Positions 10,004-21,359 of a stretch of 64,000 nucleotides of DNA are shown here, piece by piece; position 1 is the first letter of the stretch, and every line of letters starts with the position of its first letter. Origin of the DNA: Spiroplasma phoeniceum (GTDB lineage Bacteria > Bacillota_I > Bacilli_A > Mycoplasmatales > Mycoplasmataceae). The notes under the pieces were generated by a model. It searched no databases. It was not told the origin of the DNA and saw only the letters and a list, made by a program, of their open reading frames with translations. The position numbers and the translations under genes are program-made. The DNA is taken from assembly GCA_026239495.1 (NCBI GenBank), contig CP110830.1, positions 310,001 to 374,000 on the forward strand, written 5' to 3'.

Positions 10004-11968
10004 ATGAAAAAATCAATTGATACAATCAAAATGTTGGGAATAGAAGAAATTAATAAAGCAAATTCGGGTCATCCAGGAATTGTTCTTGGTGCTGCGCCAA
10101 TGGCATATACTTTATTCACAAGACACTTAGTTGTTAACCCACGAGTGGATAAATGAATAAATCGTGATCGTTTTGTTTTAGCAGCAGGACATGGCAGTGC
10201 CTTATTATATTCGTTATTGCATTTATCAGGATTTGATCTTAACATTGATGATTTAGGAAATTTTCGTCAAGTTGATTCAATTACGCCTGGTCATCCGGAA
10301 TCACATTTAACGCCCGGAGTGGATGTTACAACGGGTCCTCTTGGCCAAGGACTTGCAGCAGCAGTTGGTTTAGCATTAGCAGAAACGCATTTAGCAGCAA
10401 GATACAATACCAATAAATATCCTCTGTATGATCATTATACTTATGTTTTATGTGGTGATGGTGATTTACAAGAAGGAGTTACACAAGAAGCAATATCTTT
10501 AGCAGGACATTGAAAACTAAATAAATTAATTGTATTATTTGATTCCAATGATGTGCAATTAGATAATATTGTTAATGTTGCACAAAGTGAAAAAATTGTT
10601 GATCGTTTTAAAGCAGCAAATTGAAATTATCTTTTTGTCATAGATGGTAATGATATTGAATCAATTGATCAAGCTATTATAAAAGCAAAAAAAAGTGATA
10701 AACCAACATTAATCGAAATAAAAACAATAATTGGTGATGGGGCAACAAAACAAGGTACACCAGCAGTACATGGTGCGCCTTTAGGAAGTGATATTGAAAC
10801 AGTTCGTAAAATGTTAAAATGACATTATAAACCATTTGAAGTTACTAGTGAAGTTTATAAGGATTTTGAAATCAATGTTAAACAACGAGGAATTAAAAAA
10901 TATCAGGAATGATTAGAAATGTATCAAGGTTTTTGCAAAGAAAACTCTACTTTAGCAAAAGAACTTAATGATGCCGTTTATGGTAATTTTAATTTTAATC
11001 CACAATATTTTCGTGATTTAAAACCAATTAAGCCACAAGCAACACGAATTAGTAGCGGGGCAATCCTTAACCGTCTTTCTAATATTATTCCAGCTTTAAT
11101 TGGTGGTAGTGCTGATTTAAGTGGCAGTACAAAAGCAAAGGGTAATGATGGTGTTTATAGTCCCGAAAATCGATTAGGCCGAAATTTAGCTTATGGAGTG
11201 CGTGAATTTGCAATGGCAGCCATTAATAATGGAATTTGTTTACACCGTGGATTAATTCCTTTTGCAAGTAGTTTCTTTGTTTTTGCTGATTATATGAAGC
11301 CAGCTATTCGTTTAAGTTCATTAATGGAAATTCAAGCTATTTATATTTTATCGCATGATTCAATTGCTGTTGGTGAAGATGGTCCAACGCATCAACCAAT
11401 TGAACAATTAGCAATGTTACGTAGTCAGCCAAACTTAAATGTTTTTCGTCCAGCTGATTTTAATGAAACATTAGGAGCTTATCATATAGCTTTACAGTCA
11501 AAACATACTCCAAGTGTTATTTTAGTTACACGACAAGATTTACCAGAATTAGAACATTCAAATGTTGAGGCATTGAAAAAAGGAGCTTATCAAGTTTATG
11601 GACAAGAAGATAATAATGATGTTATATTGTTAGCAACTGGTAGTGAAGTCAGCATGGCAATTGCTGTTGCAAACAAATTAGAACATGATAAAAAAATTAA
11701 AGTAAAAGTAGTATCAATTCCTTGTTGAGAATTATTTGAGCAGCAAGATGCTGCCTATAAACAAAAATTGCTAGAACCAACAGCTTTAATTGCGTCAATT
11801 GAATTAGGAGCAACCTTTGGTTGAGAACGTTATACTTCAAATAATGGTTTAAATTTTGGAATTAACACTTTTGGACAATCAGGACAATTTAAAGATGTTT
11901 TAGAATATTTTGGTTTTAATGTAGAAAACATTGTTAATGCTATTAATAAAAAAATGCAATTATCATAA
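10004..11968 (+). CDS. tkt: Transketolase
   Basis: TPP-dependent enzyme of the non-oxidative pentose phosphate pathway, moving two-carbon ketol units between sugar phosphates. 654 residues, the usual size. Visible hallmarks: [16 protein letters not shown] near the N-terminus, [21 protein letters not shown], the TPP motif [13 protein letters not shown], and the pyrimidine-domain segment [21 protein letters not shown]. Several Trp are TGA. The start is ATG 10004 behind AAGGAGAT; an in-frame upstream ATG at 9947 lacks an RBS and adds non-homologous residues. A terminator overlaps the stop, and the gene converges on a TPP-riboswitch-controlled thiamine transporter. Confidence 0.96.
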
Positions 11969-11988
11969 AAATGATAATTGCATTTTTA
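11949..11988 (+). terminator. Rho-independent terminator of tkt
   Basis: Perfect stem of about 16 bp (AATGCAATTATCAT / ATGATAATTGCATT) with an AAAA loop, followed by T5. The left arm contains the tkt stop codon. Confidence 0.85.
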
Positions 11989-11989
11989 T

Positions 11990-12137
11990 GGTAGTAAGAA
12001 AAAAGCTTAGGTTTTGTTATAAAAATTATTCTTTATTTTAAATATATTTCTAAAATACTGATAAATCAACTCTTTAAAAAGTTATCTAATTATTTTATTT
12101 ATATTTTTTATAAAAAATAAGCTTTTGTAATACTATC
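11990..12137. repeat. MITE-like repeat, copy a
   Basis: 148-bp AT-rich sequence with imperfect inverted ends (GGTAGTAAGAAAA... and ...TTGTAATACTATC), matching the 151-bp repeat at 25117-25267. Flanks ATTTTTAT and TTTTTTAT are a near-perfect 8-bp duplication. It sits right after the tkt terminator. No coding capacity. Confidence 0.7.
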
Positions 12138-12160
12138 TTTTTTATTGTTCTCTTGTTTAT

Positions 12161-13186
12161 TTAAATATCATATTTTAAATACCGTTGTCAAAAAATATGA
12201 GCTAAAATACGTAAAATAAAAGGAACAACAATTTGGATAATTGGATATGTAAAAAGAAAACTATGAATAAAGTTATAAACAATGGCGTATAATCAATTAC
12301 TATAACCTGGTCAAACTGAATCAGGGAATAAAGTTGTTCAAATTAAAAAACCAACTAATACTTGTGACAAGTAAATAAGAGTAATAATACTAAAACAAAT
12401 AATAATATAATTAACATAAGTAATATATTTTTTGTCATTATTAACTTTAAAACGCATAAAACCCGCAATTGTTGGAATAATCATTGGAACAAAATAATCT
12501 AATAAATATGATCATGGTGAAACAATAAAATTTGAAGCAATAAATAGCAATGATATCAGGGCGCTAATATTTCCAGTTATAAACCCGGCGAGGGCTGAAT
12601 GTAAAAAAGCAATAACGATAAGTGGAAGATATTTTAAACCAACTCCACCACCATATGGTAAGTTAGGCAATAATGTTTCTAAATATGCTAAAGCTAAGGT
12701 TACTGCTACAAACATCGCAATAATAACAATATCAAATGTTTTTCATTTTCAAATTCCTAAATTAATTAAAAATCGTTTTCGTTTCGTAGTATTAGTAAAT
12801 AATAAATCACTAACCTTTATTTCATAACTATAAATAATAATATTACTAATTAAGTTAAGAACATTTAAACTAATAATATTTAAAATAATAAAATGAAACT
12901 TATAATTAATATATTCTTCATAGTTTGTTAATCAAACACTTATTGCAGATATAATACTAAATATTAAACCAAGACCACAAATCGTTAAACAAAAAAATCA
13001 TATATTTTTAAAATATTGGTCATTATTTAAATTCAATAATTTAATTAATCTTGATAGTGGTAAAATACTAAGCGTTATTAAAATACCAAGGTATAAACTT
13101 ATAACAATAAAAATTGTTGCTTTATTGTATCATAAAATAATGTTTTGTTGGTTTAACCTAACCTTAAAAGATGGGGTTGTAGCCAT
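12161..13186 (-). CDS. thiT: ThiT-like thiamine transporter (ECF S component) with N-terminal extension
   Basis: Integral membrane substrate-binding component for thiamine uptake. The C-terminal half shows the ThiT pattern: ALAYLETLLPNLPYGGGVGL, then LPLIVIAFLHSALAGFITG, then SPWSYLLDYFVPMIIPTIAG. The full frame is 341 residues, far longer than the roughly 190 usual for ThiT; the extra N-terminal half holds about four additional hydrophobic segments. Start ATG 13186 follows AAGGAG. The upstream TPP riboswitch independently supports a thiamine role. No ECF energising genes are in the window. The function of the extension is unknown. Confidence 0.85.
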
Positions 13187-13278
13187 ATAAAAAATCTCCT
13201 TACACAAATAATTTTGTAATTAACTTCTGTGAAAGTGAGCATCAAATTAAATTTATTAACTTAAATAAATAACGAATT

Positions 13279-13366
13279 TGAACTTCCTAAGCTAGTTTTA
13301 ACTAGATCAGGTTCGAAGAGTATTTCTCAAACTTATTTTTATAAGTTACCTCTGCCAATTACAATA
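13279..13366 (-). promoter_or_regulatory. TPP riboswitch (thi box)
   Basis: Minus strand carries the thi-box core: TTTGAGAAATACTCTTCG then AACCTGATCTAGTTA, then ACTAGCTTAGGAAGTT. These match the CUGAGA and ACCUGAUC...GGUUAAUACC...AGCGUAGGGAA elements of the TPP aptamer in order and spacing. It lies about 95 bp upstream of the ThiT-like gene and is expected to repress it when TPP is abundant. Confidence 0.9.
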
Positions 13367-13739
13367 TTATCTTAACATTGTTGAAAAAAAATGCAAGAAA
13401 TTTTAATAATTTATTATATAATAATGAATATGGAATTAGAGGCAAAGATATGTTTAAATGATGAAGACGAAAAAAACTGAACAAAAAATAGTAAATTTAG
13501 AAACAGATAGTGCTTTTGCTGGTGAAATTAAAGCATTTAGTGGGGTTGATTTTAGTGATTAAACAATTGATTTTAAAGTGTCATAATCAACACAATTGAT
13601 GATAAATAATTCAGAACATTCTGAAATTAAAAACACCGAACAACACATCATACCATCGAACCAAGAGAATGTTAATAATATTCATAGCCTTGTTCAAAAT
13701 GCACGTCATCAAATTAATAAATACAAAGAAGTATATAAT

Positions 13740-14809
13740 AGACTTCTTGCATAACCCATTAAAATAATTTCAAATATTTGTAAAAAGGGGTTAATATAAA
13801 ATTATAATTTTAATTAATTATGTCTTTTATTTAAAAAATTAATATTTTGCCACAACGAAAAATTATTTTATTATTCAAATTCGTTAATTTTAAATAAATC
13901 TTTTATGATAACTATAATAATTGTAAATTATAAATTGAAGCAATTAAATTAAATCTTAAACTAAATCGTTTTCTACGATTTCTATATTTTTCTGTAATAA
14001 TTTTAAATTTTTTAAGAATAGCAAAAATATTTTCAATAATAATTCTTATTTTTGAAACTAGTCTATTATGTTGTTTTTGTTCTTTATTTAAATTTTTTTT
14101 CTTAGTTTTCTTTGTGGGCATTATAACATTATTGTGAATTTTTTGTATTCCTTGATAACCACTATCAACTATTAATTTGGTATTTTTTAAAATTGCGATT
14201 TTTGATTCTTTAAATAAAGCATAATCGTGTTTTTTACCAAGTGAAAAACTTGTTGCAATAATTTTTTTGGTTTCTTGTTCGATAATTACTTGTGTTTTAA
14301 TAGTGTGTTTTTTCTTTTTACCAGAATAAGATTGTTTTTGTCTTTTTTTGGGCGTTGGATTGGGGTTTCGGTAGCATCAATAATAATAGTTTTATAATTA
14401 AAATAATCATTTATTAGTGCTTTTTTACCAGCAACTTGCTGAAAATCAGGGTGTTTAATTAAAATATCTTCAATTCACTTGATATTGCGATAACAATTAG
14501 CTTCACTAATTCCGAAATTTTTTCCAAGATGAAAATAAGTTCGATATTCTCGTCAATACGATAAAGTCATCAATAATCGATTTTCTAGTGATAATTTATT
14601 AGCTTTGCCACCTTTTTTAAATTTTTCTATTTCAGCTACTTGTAAAATATCTAACATTTTATTAAAAATATCTTGTTTTATTCCTGTTAATCTTAATCAT
14701 TCTTTATCATTAATATTTTTAAATTCATCAAATTTCATAATTTAATATCCTCATAAATTATATTTTATAATAATATTTTAATAATAAAACCAGGTATCGC
14801 AAGAAGTCT
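13740..14809 (-). mobile_element. IS5-type element, copy 7
   Basis: Full 1070-bp copy, minus orientation. Left flank AAT, right flank ACT: the only simple insertion without a matching ANT duplication, so a flank has mutated or recombined. Confidence 0.92.
13912..14738 (-). CDS. IS5-family transposase, copy 7 (-1 frameshifted orfAB)
   Basis: Both frames uninterrupted with the A7 slip site. One substitution (Asp to Tyr in the NDKT segment just before the first catalytic Asp) distinguishes it from the other copies. Confidence 0.82.
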
Positions 14810-14853
14810 ACTGTTAATAAGATTGCAAAAGATATTGAAATTAAAAAGTAAAG

Positions 14854-14940
14854 AATAAATTATTCCGCGCAATTTATTAGTGGATAATTTATTCAATAAT
14901 GTTTTTAAGTGGAGCGGGGCGACAACGAGCTGAGCGAGTT
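14854..14940 (+). other. Hairpin-rich intergenic segment before plectroviral coat genes
   Basis: A stem of about 12 bp (AATAAATTATTCC / GGATAATTTATT) is followed by a GC-rich run (GGAGCGGGGCGACAACGAGC). In filamentous-phage genomes such structured intergenic DNA commonly holds the replication origin or packaging signal; that role is inferred from position only. Confidence 0.4.
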
Positions 14941-14981
14941 TGCAAATTTCAATTTTTTAATTTATTGAAAGGAGTTATATG

Positions 14982-15080
14982 ATGCCATTATGGTTAACAT
15001 GAATATTTAGTATTTTGATTTTGTTAGGTATTTTTGCGTGAATTGGTTTATCAATTTATCAAAAAATTCGACAAATTTAA
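14982..15080 (+). CDS. Small hydrophobic plectroviral-type membrane protein
   Basis: 32 residues (MPLWLTWIFSILILLGIFAW...), one membrane segment and a short basic tail. GGAG lies 7 bp upstream of ATG 14982; an ATG at 14979 is in the same frame. Two Trp are TGA. It lies 48 bp upstream of the coat-like gene, as small membrane proteins do in SpV1-type phages. No specific family claim. Confidence 0.55.
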
Positions 15081-15128
15081 GGTAAGAAAAAAGAAAAAAA
15101 GAACTTGAAAAAAGGAGGATAGAAAATA

Positions 15129-15347
15129 ATGAATTTTTTAGCAGATGCAATTGCTTTTGGGAATGGAATGGATTACATTTGAACTGGTTTGGGTAATGCA
15201 ATGGACAAAGTAAAAGATGCTGTATATGGTATTTTACCACAATTAATGACCTTTTTGGGTTATGCGTGAATTATTTTAATTCCATTTGGATTATTTATTA
15301 TTATTAAGATATTAAACTTTTTCCGTCGTATGGTTAAAGGATTTTAA
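15129..15347 (+). CDS. Plectrovirus (SpV1-like) major coat protein candidate
   Basis: 72-residue protein, start MNFLADAIAFGNGMDYIW behind AAGGAGG. An amphipathic N-terminal half is followed by a single membrane segment (GYAWIILIPFGLFIIIKIL) and a basic end (FFRRMVKGF). This is the plan of filamentous-phage major coat proteins, where the membrane helix packs in the capsid and the basic end faces the DNA. Spiroplasma chromosomes commonly contain SpV1 fragments. No signal peptidase site is obvious. Assignment is by architecture and context. Confidence 0.6.
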
Positions 15348-15349
15348 TA

Positions 15350-15538
15350 GAGTATAATCCATCTATTTTAGCTGAGTTTTTGAAATTAAGAAAAGGTGAT
15401 GAGATAAAAATTAAAGGCTCAGTATTTAATCATTTAAATATAAAAACTAAACGCTATTTTTTATATTTTATAGTAGATAGTTTTGAAATTATACAAAAAG
15501 CGATTAGAAAAAGAACAAATACAAATATTAAAAAATAA
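15350..15538 (+). pseudogene. Truncated frame, possible OB-fold/ssDNA-binding fragment
   Basis: 63 codons, open but without a start codon, following the coat-like gene directly. It reads EYNPSILAEFLKLRKGDEIKIKGSV and ends ...RKRTNTNIKK. The GDEIKIKGSV segment resembles an OB-fold strand, but this is weak. It may be the 3' end of a gene lost when the plectroviral and tailed-phage remnants were joined. Confidence 0.35.
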
Positions 15539-15550
15539 GAGGAAAAAACA

Positions 15551-16009
15551 ATGGCATTAAAAAATGTAAAATATGTTCTTATTGATGAAAATAATAAGCC
15601 TATTAAAAATGAAGATGGTAGTTTAGATATTAAAACTGCTGAAATTATTTTAGAAAATACTGCTGAAGTTGAAGAATTTAATACAAGTAATTTAGAAAAT
15701 AATAATCAGCAAATCAGCGAACTACAAACAAAAAATACTGAATTAACTTCACAAATTGAACAAAAAACAATTCAATTAAAACAAATTGAAGTAATTGACT
15801 TTATTAATTCTTTAACTGATAATGAAGAATTTAAAAATGTTTTATTAAAGTCTTATGATATTAGTGATGATATTGAAATCATTAAAGCATAATTGCAAAG
15901 TATTTATGATGAATTAATTAAGGTACAAACAGTTGACACTGGGGGCGTACCAAAGGTAGAAAACAAAGAAAAAAATATTTTAGATACAGACAATGTATTT
16001 AATAAATAG
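15551..16009 (+). pseudogene. Prophage I scaffold-like protein, nonsense codon
   Basis: Starts MALKNVKYVLIDENN behind an RBS; 113 residues to a TAA at 15890, after which the same frame continues (LQSIYDELIKVQTVDTGGVP) to a TAG at 16007. Full length 152 codons, nearly the same as the 153-residue protein just before the capsid gene of prophage II, though the sequences differ. The middle is a predicted coiled coil (LENNNQQISELQTKNTEL). Acidic and coiled, preceding a capsid-like gene: a scaffold is inferred. The stretch to 15892 may still be made. Confidence 0.5.
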
Positions 16010-16251
16010 AAAGAAGGAAGTAAATTATGGCACAAAACCCACAGATAATTTTCGGAGATATCGCTAATCAAGCAACACAAAGAGACCGAGAAACATTTGA
16101 ACAATGATATTTACAAACTTATCAACAAAAATTTAGTTGAGAAGCATTATTTGCGCGAAAAAAAGCCAATAAGTTTGGTTTAACATATAAAAGAAAGAAA
16201 AATATTAAATACAATGAAGGTTTAGGGGCAAATGGTCAAGTATTTAATATT

Positions 16252-17321
16252 AGACTTCTTGCGATACCTGGTTTTATTATTAAAATATTATTATAAAATA
16301 TAATTTATGAGGATATTAAATTATGAAATTTGATGAATTTAAAAATATTAATGATAAAGAATGATTAAGATTAACAGGAATAAAACAAGATATTTTTAAT
16401 AAAATGTTAGATATTTTACAAGTAGCTGAAATAGAAAAATTTAAAAAAGGTGGCAAAGCTAATAAATTATCACTAGAAAATCGATTATTTATGACTTTAT
16501 CGTATTGACGAGAATATCGAACTTATTTTCATCTTGGAAAAAATTTCGGAATTAGTGAAGCTAATTGTTATCGCAATATCAAGTGAATTGAAGATATTTT
16601 AATTAAACACCCTGATTTTCAGCAAGTTGCTGGTAAAAAAGCACTAATAAATGATTATTTTAATGATAAAACTATTATTATTGATGTTACCGAAACCCCA
16701 ATCCAACGCCCAAAAAAAGACAAAAACAATCTTATTCTGGTAAAAAGAAAAAACACACTATTAAAACACAAGTAATTATCGAACAAGAAACCAAAAAAAT
16801 TATTGCAACAAGTTTTTCACTTGGTAAAAAACACGATTATTCTTTATTTAAAGAATCAAAAATCGCAATTTTAAAAAATACCAAATTAATAGTTGATAGT
16901 GGTTATCAAGGAATACAAAAAATTCACAATAATGTTATAATGCCCACAAAGAAAACTAAGAAAAAACATTTAAATAAAGAACAAAAACAACATAATAGAA
17001 TAGTTTCAAAAATAAGAATTATTATTGAAAATATTTTTGCTATTCTTAAAAAATTTAAAATTATTACAGAAAAATATAGAAATCGTAGAAAACGATTTAG
17101 TTTAAGATTTAATTTAATTGCTTCAATTTATAATTTACAATTATTATAGTTATCATAAAAGATTTATTTAAAATTAACGAATTTGAATAATAAAATAATT
17201 TTTCGTTGTGGCAAAATATTAAATTTTTAAATAAAAGACATAATTAATTAAAATTATAATTTTATATTAACCCCTTTTTACAAATATTTGAAATTATTTT
17301 AATGGGTTATGCAAGAAGTCT
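16252..17321 (+). mobile_element. IS5-type element, copy 8
   Basis: Full 1070-bp copy, ATT on both sides, inside the prophage I capsid-like gene. Confidence 0.93.
16323..17149 (+). CDS. IS5-family transposase, copy 8 (-1 frameshifted orfAB)
   Basis: Both frames uninterrupted, slip site present. Minor substitutions: ATETP reads VTETP and one Leu to Ile in orfB. Confidence 0.83.
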
Positions 17322-17681
17322 ATTGATGATAAATTATTAAATTATTCAGAAGTATAATTTGATGATGGAATTGTTGAATTAGATAAAATTTTAACTTTTG
17401 ATAGTAAATTAGACCCTGTAGAAAGTGATTTTAACCCTAATCTTTGAGAGTGGGCTGATATTGAGCAAGCAATGGATACTGAGGTTGCTTATAAACGCAA
17501 TAAAATTTTAGAAATTATTAATAAAGGAGCGGTTACAACTATTCAATTACAAAAAGCAAATGATACAAATGCTTTACAAATCCACGATGAAATTATGGAT
17601 AAAATATATGAAAATGGCTTTAACCCATCAGAAACAGTTGTATTAGGTTCGACTGATTTTATTCGTGGAATTCCTATTTAA

Positions 17682-19964
17682 TACACTTTTTGTTTTACCT
17701 CGAAAACTCCATACTGATAATCTTAAATAATCTTCTTCATTATTTGTATATGGATTATCAGCATAAAAGATAATTCCAAAATTACCTTTATATAAAGCTT
17801 GAATTGAAAACATATCAATTATATAACTACAATTTGTACCATTTGGTGTTTGTAAGAATTATAAATCATTATCTTTTTCACTATCACTAACTGGTGTTTG
17901 TGCGTCTACTGCTTTAGTTTGTTCGTTAATTAAATAAACTCGGTTAGTTTTTTCATTTAATTGTTTTAAATTATAAGTTGAATAAACTATCTCGTGTGTT
18001 GGTAAACCATTTTTAGTTAAAAGAGTACATTTGCATTTATCAGTTAATAAAGTAGTAAAACCTAAACTAGTAGCATTTGCTCCAAAAATAGCACCAACTT
18101 TATCGTTTCCTTGTTCTCTAAATATTTCAAATGGTAAATAAACTTTAAATTTTTATTTTTCAGACCAAAATGCATCATTATAAAAACTATAAATATTAGC
18201 ACTCATAAAGCCATTGAGTCATTGAAAATTAGGTCAAGTTTTTTCATCTTGGTTAATTACTCATCCTCATGGAATACCAAATGAAATAAAGTTTAAGAAT
18301 TTACCAACTCCGCCCGGTATCGTAAAAGGATTAAATACTAATTTTTGCGTATAATTTAAAGGTAATACTGTAATTTGGCGATTAATAAAATTATTCATAT
18401 TTAAAATATCTCAAACATTACATGCGCCCATTTTATTATATTCAATTTGAACTTGTCCAACAGTATTACCAAATTCATCTTTTCTTCTAAAATATGATGA
18501 TGCTTGTGTACTAATGATATTATTAACATCTTCATTTTTTATTTTTAATTTTTCAGGTGGAGTAATCATTCAATTTTTAGACCAATAAAATTTAGAATCT
18601 TTATCTTCTTTATAAACATATCTACCAACAGCAGAATTAGTTGCTGATGTGGTGCTAGGATCTGTTATAACAATACCTTCACTATTTTTTTGACTTCAAA
18701 AATCATATCTACTTTCCATATCTTTTTTTCAATCTTTATAACCTGTTATCATAGTTGGTTGTATACCTTGAATGTTATATCAGCTTACTTCGGGTGATGC
18801 ATAAGTATTAACTTTGTCAGGTGGACAAGGATACATATTATACATTAATAAATCACGAGAATTCATTACTTTTTTATTAAATTGACCTTTAATAATTGGT
18901 CGACCAATAACAGGCATATCAAAAAAGATTGGATTACCATAAAATTTAACTGCCATTGCTCTAACCCCTGGGTCTTTTAATAAAATATCATCTAACTCAA
19001 TAGTTGATGTGTTTGTCTTTTCATCATAAGTTATTTTAGGAAAACAATAACCTTCACCAGGTGCGCTTGTTTGAATAAATTGTCGTACTGATAAACCACT
19101 ATTACTAATTTTGTCATTAATACTTGAAAAGGTAGTTTCTTGTCATAAAAAACTGCCATAATATGGTGAATAATAATTAATAACATTTGATGGATATAAT
19201 CATTGTCTATCTTGGGGTGCAGTATTTATATTACCTCCACCAATATTTAAACCACGGTCATTAAATACAGTATAAAAATTATAATAATCATTAATATTTA
19301 ATTTATTGACATCTTCATCTAAAATTAATAAAGTATATTGTCTTTCAGTTGATTGTTGAGTAAATAATTGTTCAAATTTGGCTTCACCAAATTGAATTGA
19401 ACTTATATCATCAATCATATAAGCATCTCAATATTTACCAACTTTAACCTCTTTTCTATAAAAGTTATCAGCTTTATTATCATTATTCATAAAATAACTT
19501 AATTTATATTGATTTAAGTATTCTAACATTCTATTAATATCATGAATATTTTCACCATCAATTAATTTTCAATAAACATTATTGTTTTCATCTTTTAATT
19601 TTATTGCGAAAGGTGTTTCATTATTTGCTCATATTGTTGAGTTAATTGGTTGATTTTTAAAATCATCAATAGTTAATATATTAATTTCTTCACCTTTATG
19701 TTTTTGAACTATTTTTAAACTATCTTGTCATTGGGATATTGTACTTTCCATATTATCAAATATTCTTGAATAACTACCATAATCACTGGGTTTGGCATTA
19801 TTAGGTTTTCAACCTGTTTCAGTATCAGGAATACATGAAGTATAAACATTAAAAGGAAATACCATTCAATGTCTATTATCTCGTATGTTTTCTCTTATAT
19901 CTATTAAAGTATCATGGGCTTGTCTTCTTAATTCTTCCGTAACACCCAGGTTAATTCTACTCAT
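17682..19964 (-). pseudogene. Prophage I large virion structural protein, truncated and with stops
   Basis: Begins MSRINLGVTEELRRQAHDT at 19964 and parallels the prophage II gene at 41401-44613 over about 760 codons, mostly identical. Stops occur at about 18156 (AFWSEK then TAA) and about 17866 (DNDL then TAA). The final 300 or so codons of the homologue are absent: similarity ends at 17684 against the capsid-like gene. Distinctive motifs include PFTIPGGVGKFLNFISFGIP. Function unknown beyond a probable virion role; it follows the portal gene. Confidence 0.7.
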
Positions 19965-19967
19965 TTT

Positions 19968-21359
19968 TTAATTCTCATTAATTTCTGTTCTACCTTGTAA
20001 AGCATTTTGATTATTACCAGTTTCATCATATTCTAGTAATTTGTTATTATGTTCTATTTCTTTGGCTTGCATTTTATCTTGTCATTTTTCTACTTTTTCA
20101 AAATATTTTGTTGCTTCTAATTCATCAATATTATCATATTCAGTAATTGCTCTTATAGGCTCCATTGTACCATTATCTAATCTAGCGGTAATTAATTCAT
20201 TTTGTCGCATTTGGCCTACTAAACTAGCACTAACAAAATCAAAACCATAGGGGCGTTCACCATTTCCATCTCATAAACCATAATATTTTAAAACTACATC
20301 AAACATTTTAGTATAATATTGCTTACGATATGCTTGTAAATATGCTTGTTTTTCTAAATCTTTGGTTTTAGTTAATAAAGATTGTGTTTTATTTTGGTCA
20401 TTATCTGATTTATCACCAAATGGACTATAAAAATGACATGCTAAATATACTTGTTCAATAATTGATTTTTGGTCTTCGGTATATGTTTATAAGGTTGGTG
20501 TTCCTTGTGCTACTTGTAAAGATTGGGATAATTGACCATCTACGGCTGATTGGCCTGATTGAATAAAAATATCATCAAAAGCGTCTTTTAATACTTTTTT
20601 ATTACCTTTGTTATAAGCGGTCATTAAATCATCATCTAATACTCCATATCAATGAGTGCGATTTGCTCATCTTTCTTTTGATTTAATATTAAAACTATCT
20701 TCTAAATCAAATTGTAATTTATAACAATTTGCCATTGTAGGTCATGGATTTAAAGTGGTTGATGTTGATAAGAATAATGGATTAGGTTCATTAATCATTT
20801 CTCAGAAAGGTACAATACCTAATTTATTTTTAAATTCTTGTACTAAAACAGGTCTAACATCATCTTTAATTTGTGCTTTACTTTGTCCAACAACTACTTA
20901 ATTATTTTTATGTCAACCTTTAATAACTATTTTATCTTTGGTACAAATTAAATTTAAAATAAAACCACTATCTGATTGATGATAATTTAATCAAATATCA
21001 GCACCTTGTTCAATTTCATTTATTTTACTTACACGAGATGTAAAGTTAAATGGGTTAATTCATAAATCAATATTGCCATCACTAGTTTCTAATAAACCAA
21101 AAATAGTTTTACTCATTAAACTTGCTGTTAATTCATTTTTATCTAATTTTTCTTTTATTTTATAGGTTTCATATCATCAATTTAATTTTTCTAAAATATC
21201 TCTACGGTGTGGTGTAAATAAAATATCTTTACCATTTATCAATCGCATTTGATGGCGAGCAATAATATTGGCTAAATTAATTGTTCAATCATAATTATAA
21301 AATTTTAAAACACTATTAATATCATTTAAGTTCGGTAAACTAGGAAAAGTATTATTCAT
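19968..21359 (-). pseudogene. Prophage I portal protein, two nonsense codons
   Basis: 464 codons including stop, exactly the length of the homologue at 40006-41397. Starts MNNTFPSLPNLNDINSV. TAA replaces GAA at 20487 (TPTL then stop) and again in the KNNEVVVG segment (about 20899). The rest aligns closely to the prophage II portal, so the lesions are recent. Confidence 0.72.

Larger units (their letters stand above)
13458..14851 (+). pseudogene. Plectrovirus-region gene, broken by stops and an IS
   Basis: Removing the IS copy at 13740-14809 and one target repeat leaves a 107-codon frame starting MMKTKKTEQKIVNLETD and ending KDIEIKK. It has in-frame TAA at 13560 and 13584. The C-terminal part is lysine-rich. 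No family recognised. Its position just upstream of two small hydrophobic coat-like genes suggests a plectroviral origin. Confidence 0.5.
16027..17681 (+). pseudogene. Prophage I capsid-like protein, IS-interrupted and truncated
   Basis: Frame MAQNPQIIFGDIANQATQRD..., interrupted by IS copy 8 (16252-17321); removing it with one ATT restores the frame (GQVF-NIDDKLL). A TAA at 17354 (YSEV then stop) is a further lesion. The last part (17472-17681, ending GSTDFIRGIPI) is open. At 17681/17682 it abuts the reversed end of the structural gene of the minus-strand block, so the natural C-terminus may be lost. A capsid role is inferred from its place after a scaffold-like gene; no sequence match to the prophage II capsid gene is obvious. 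Confidence 0.5.

Noticed and set aside
20041..20250. Plus-strand frame in the portal pseudogene, also seen at 41115-41351 on the minus strand
   Set aside because: Antisense to the portal coding sequence in both prophages; conservation follows from the portal gene.
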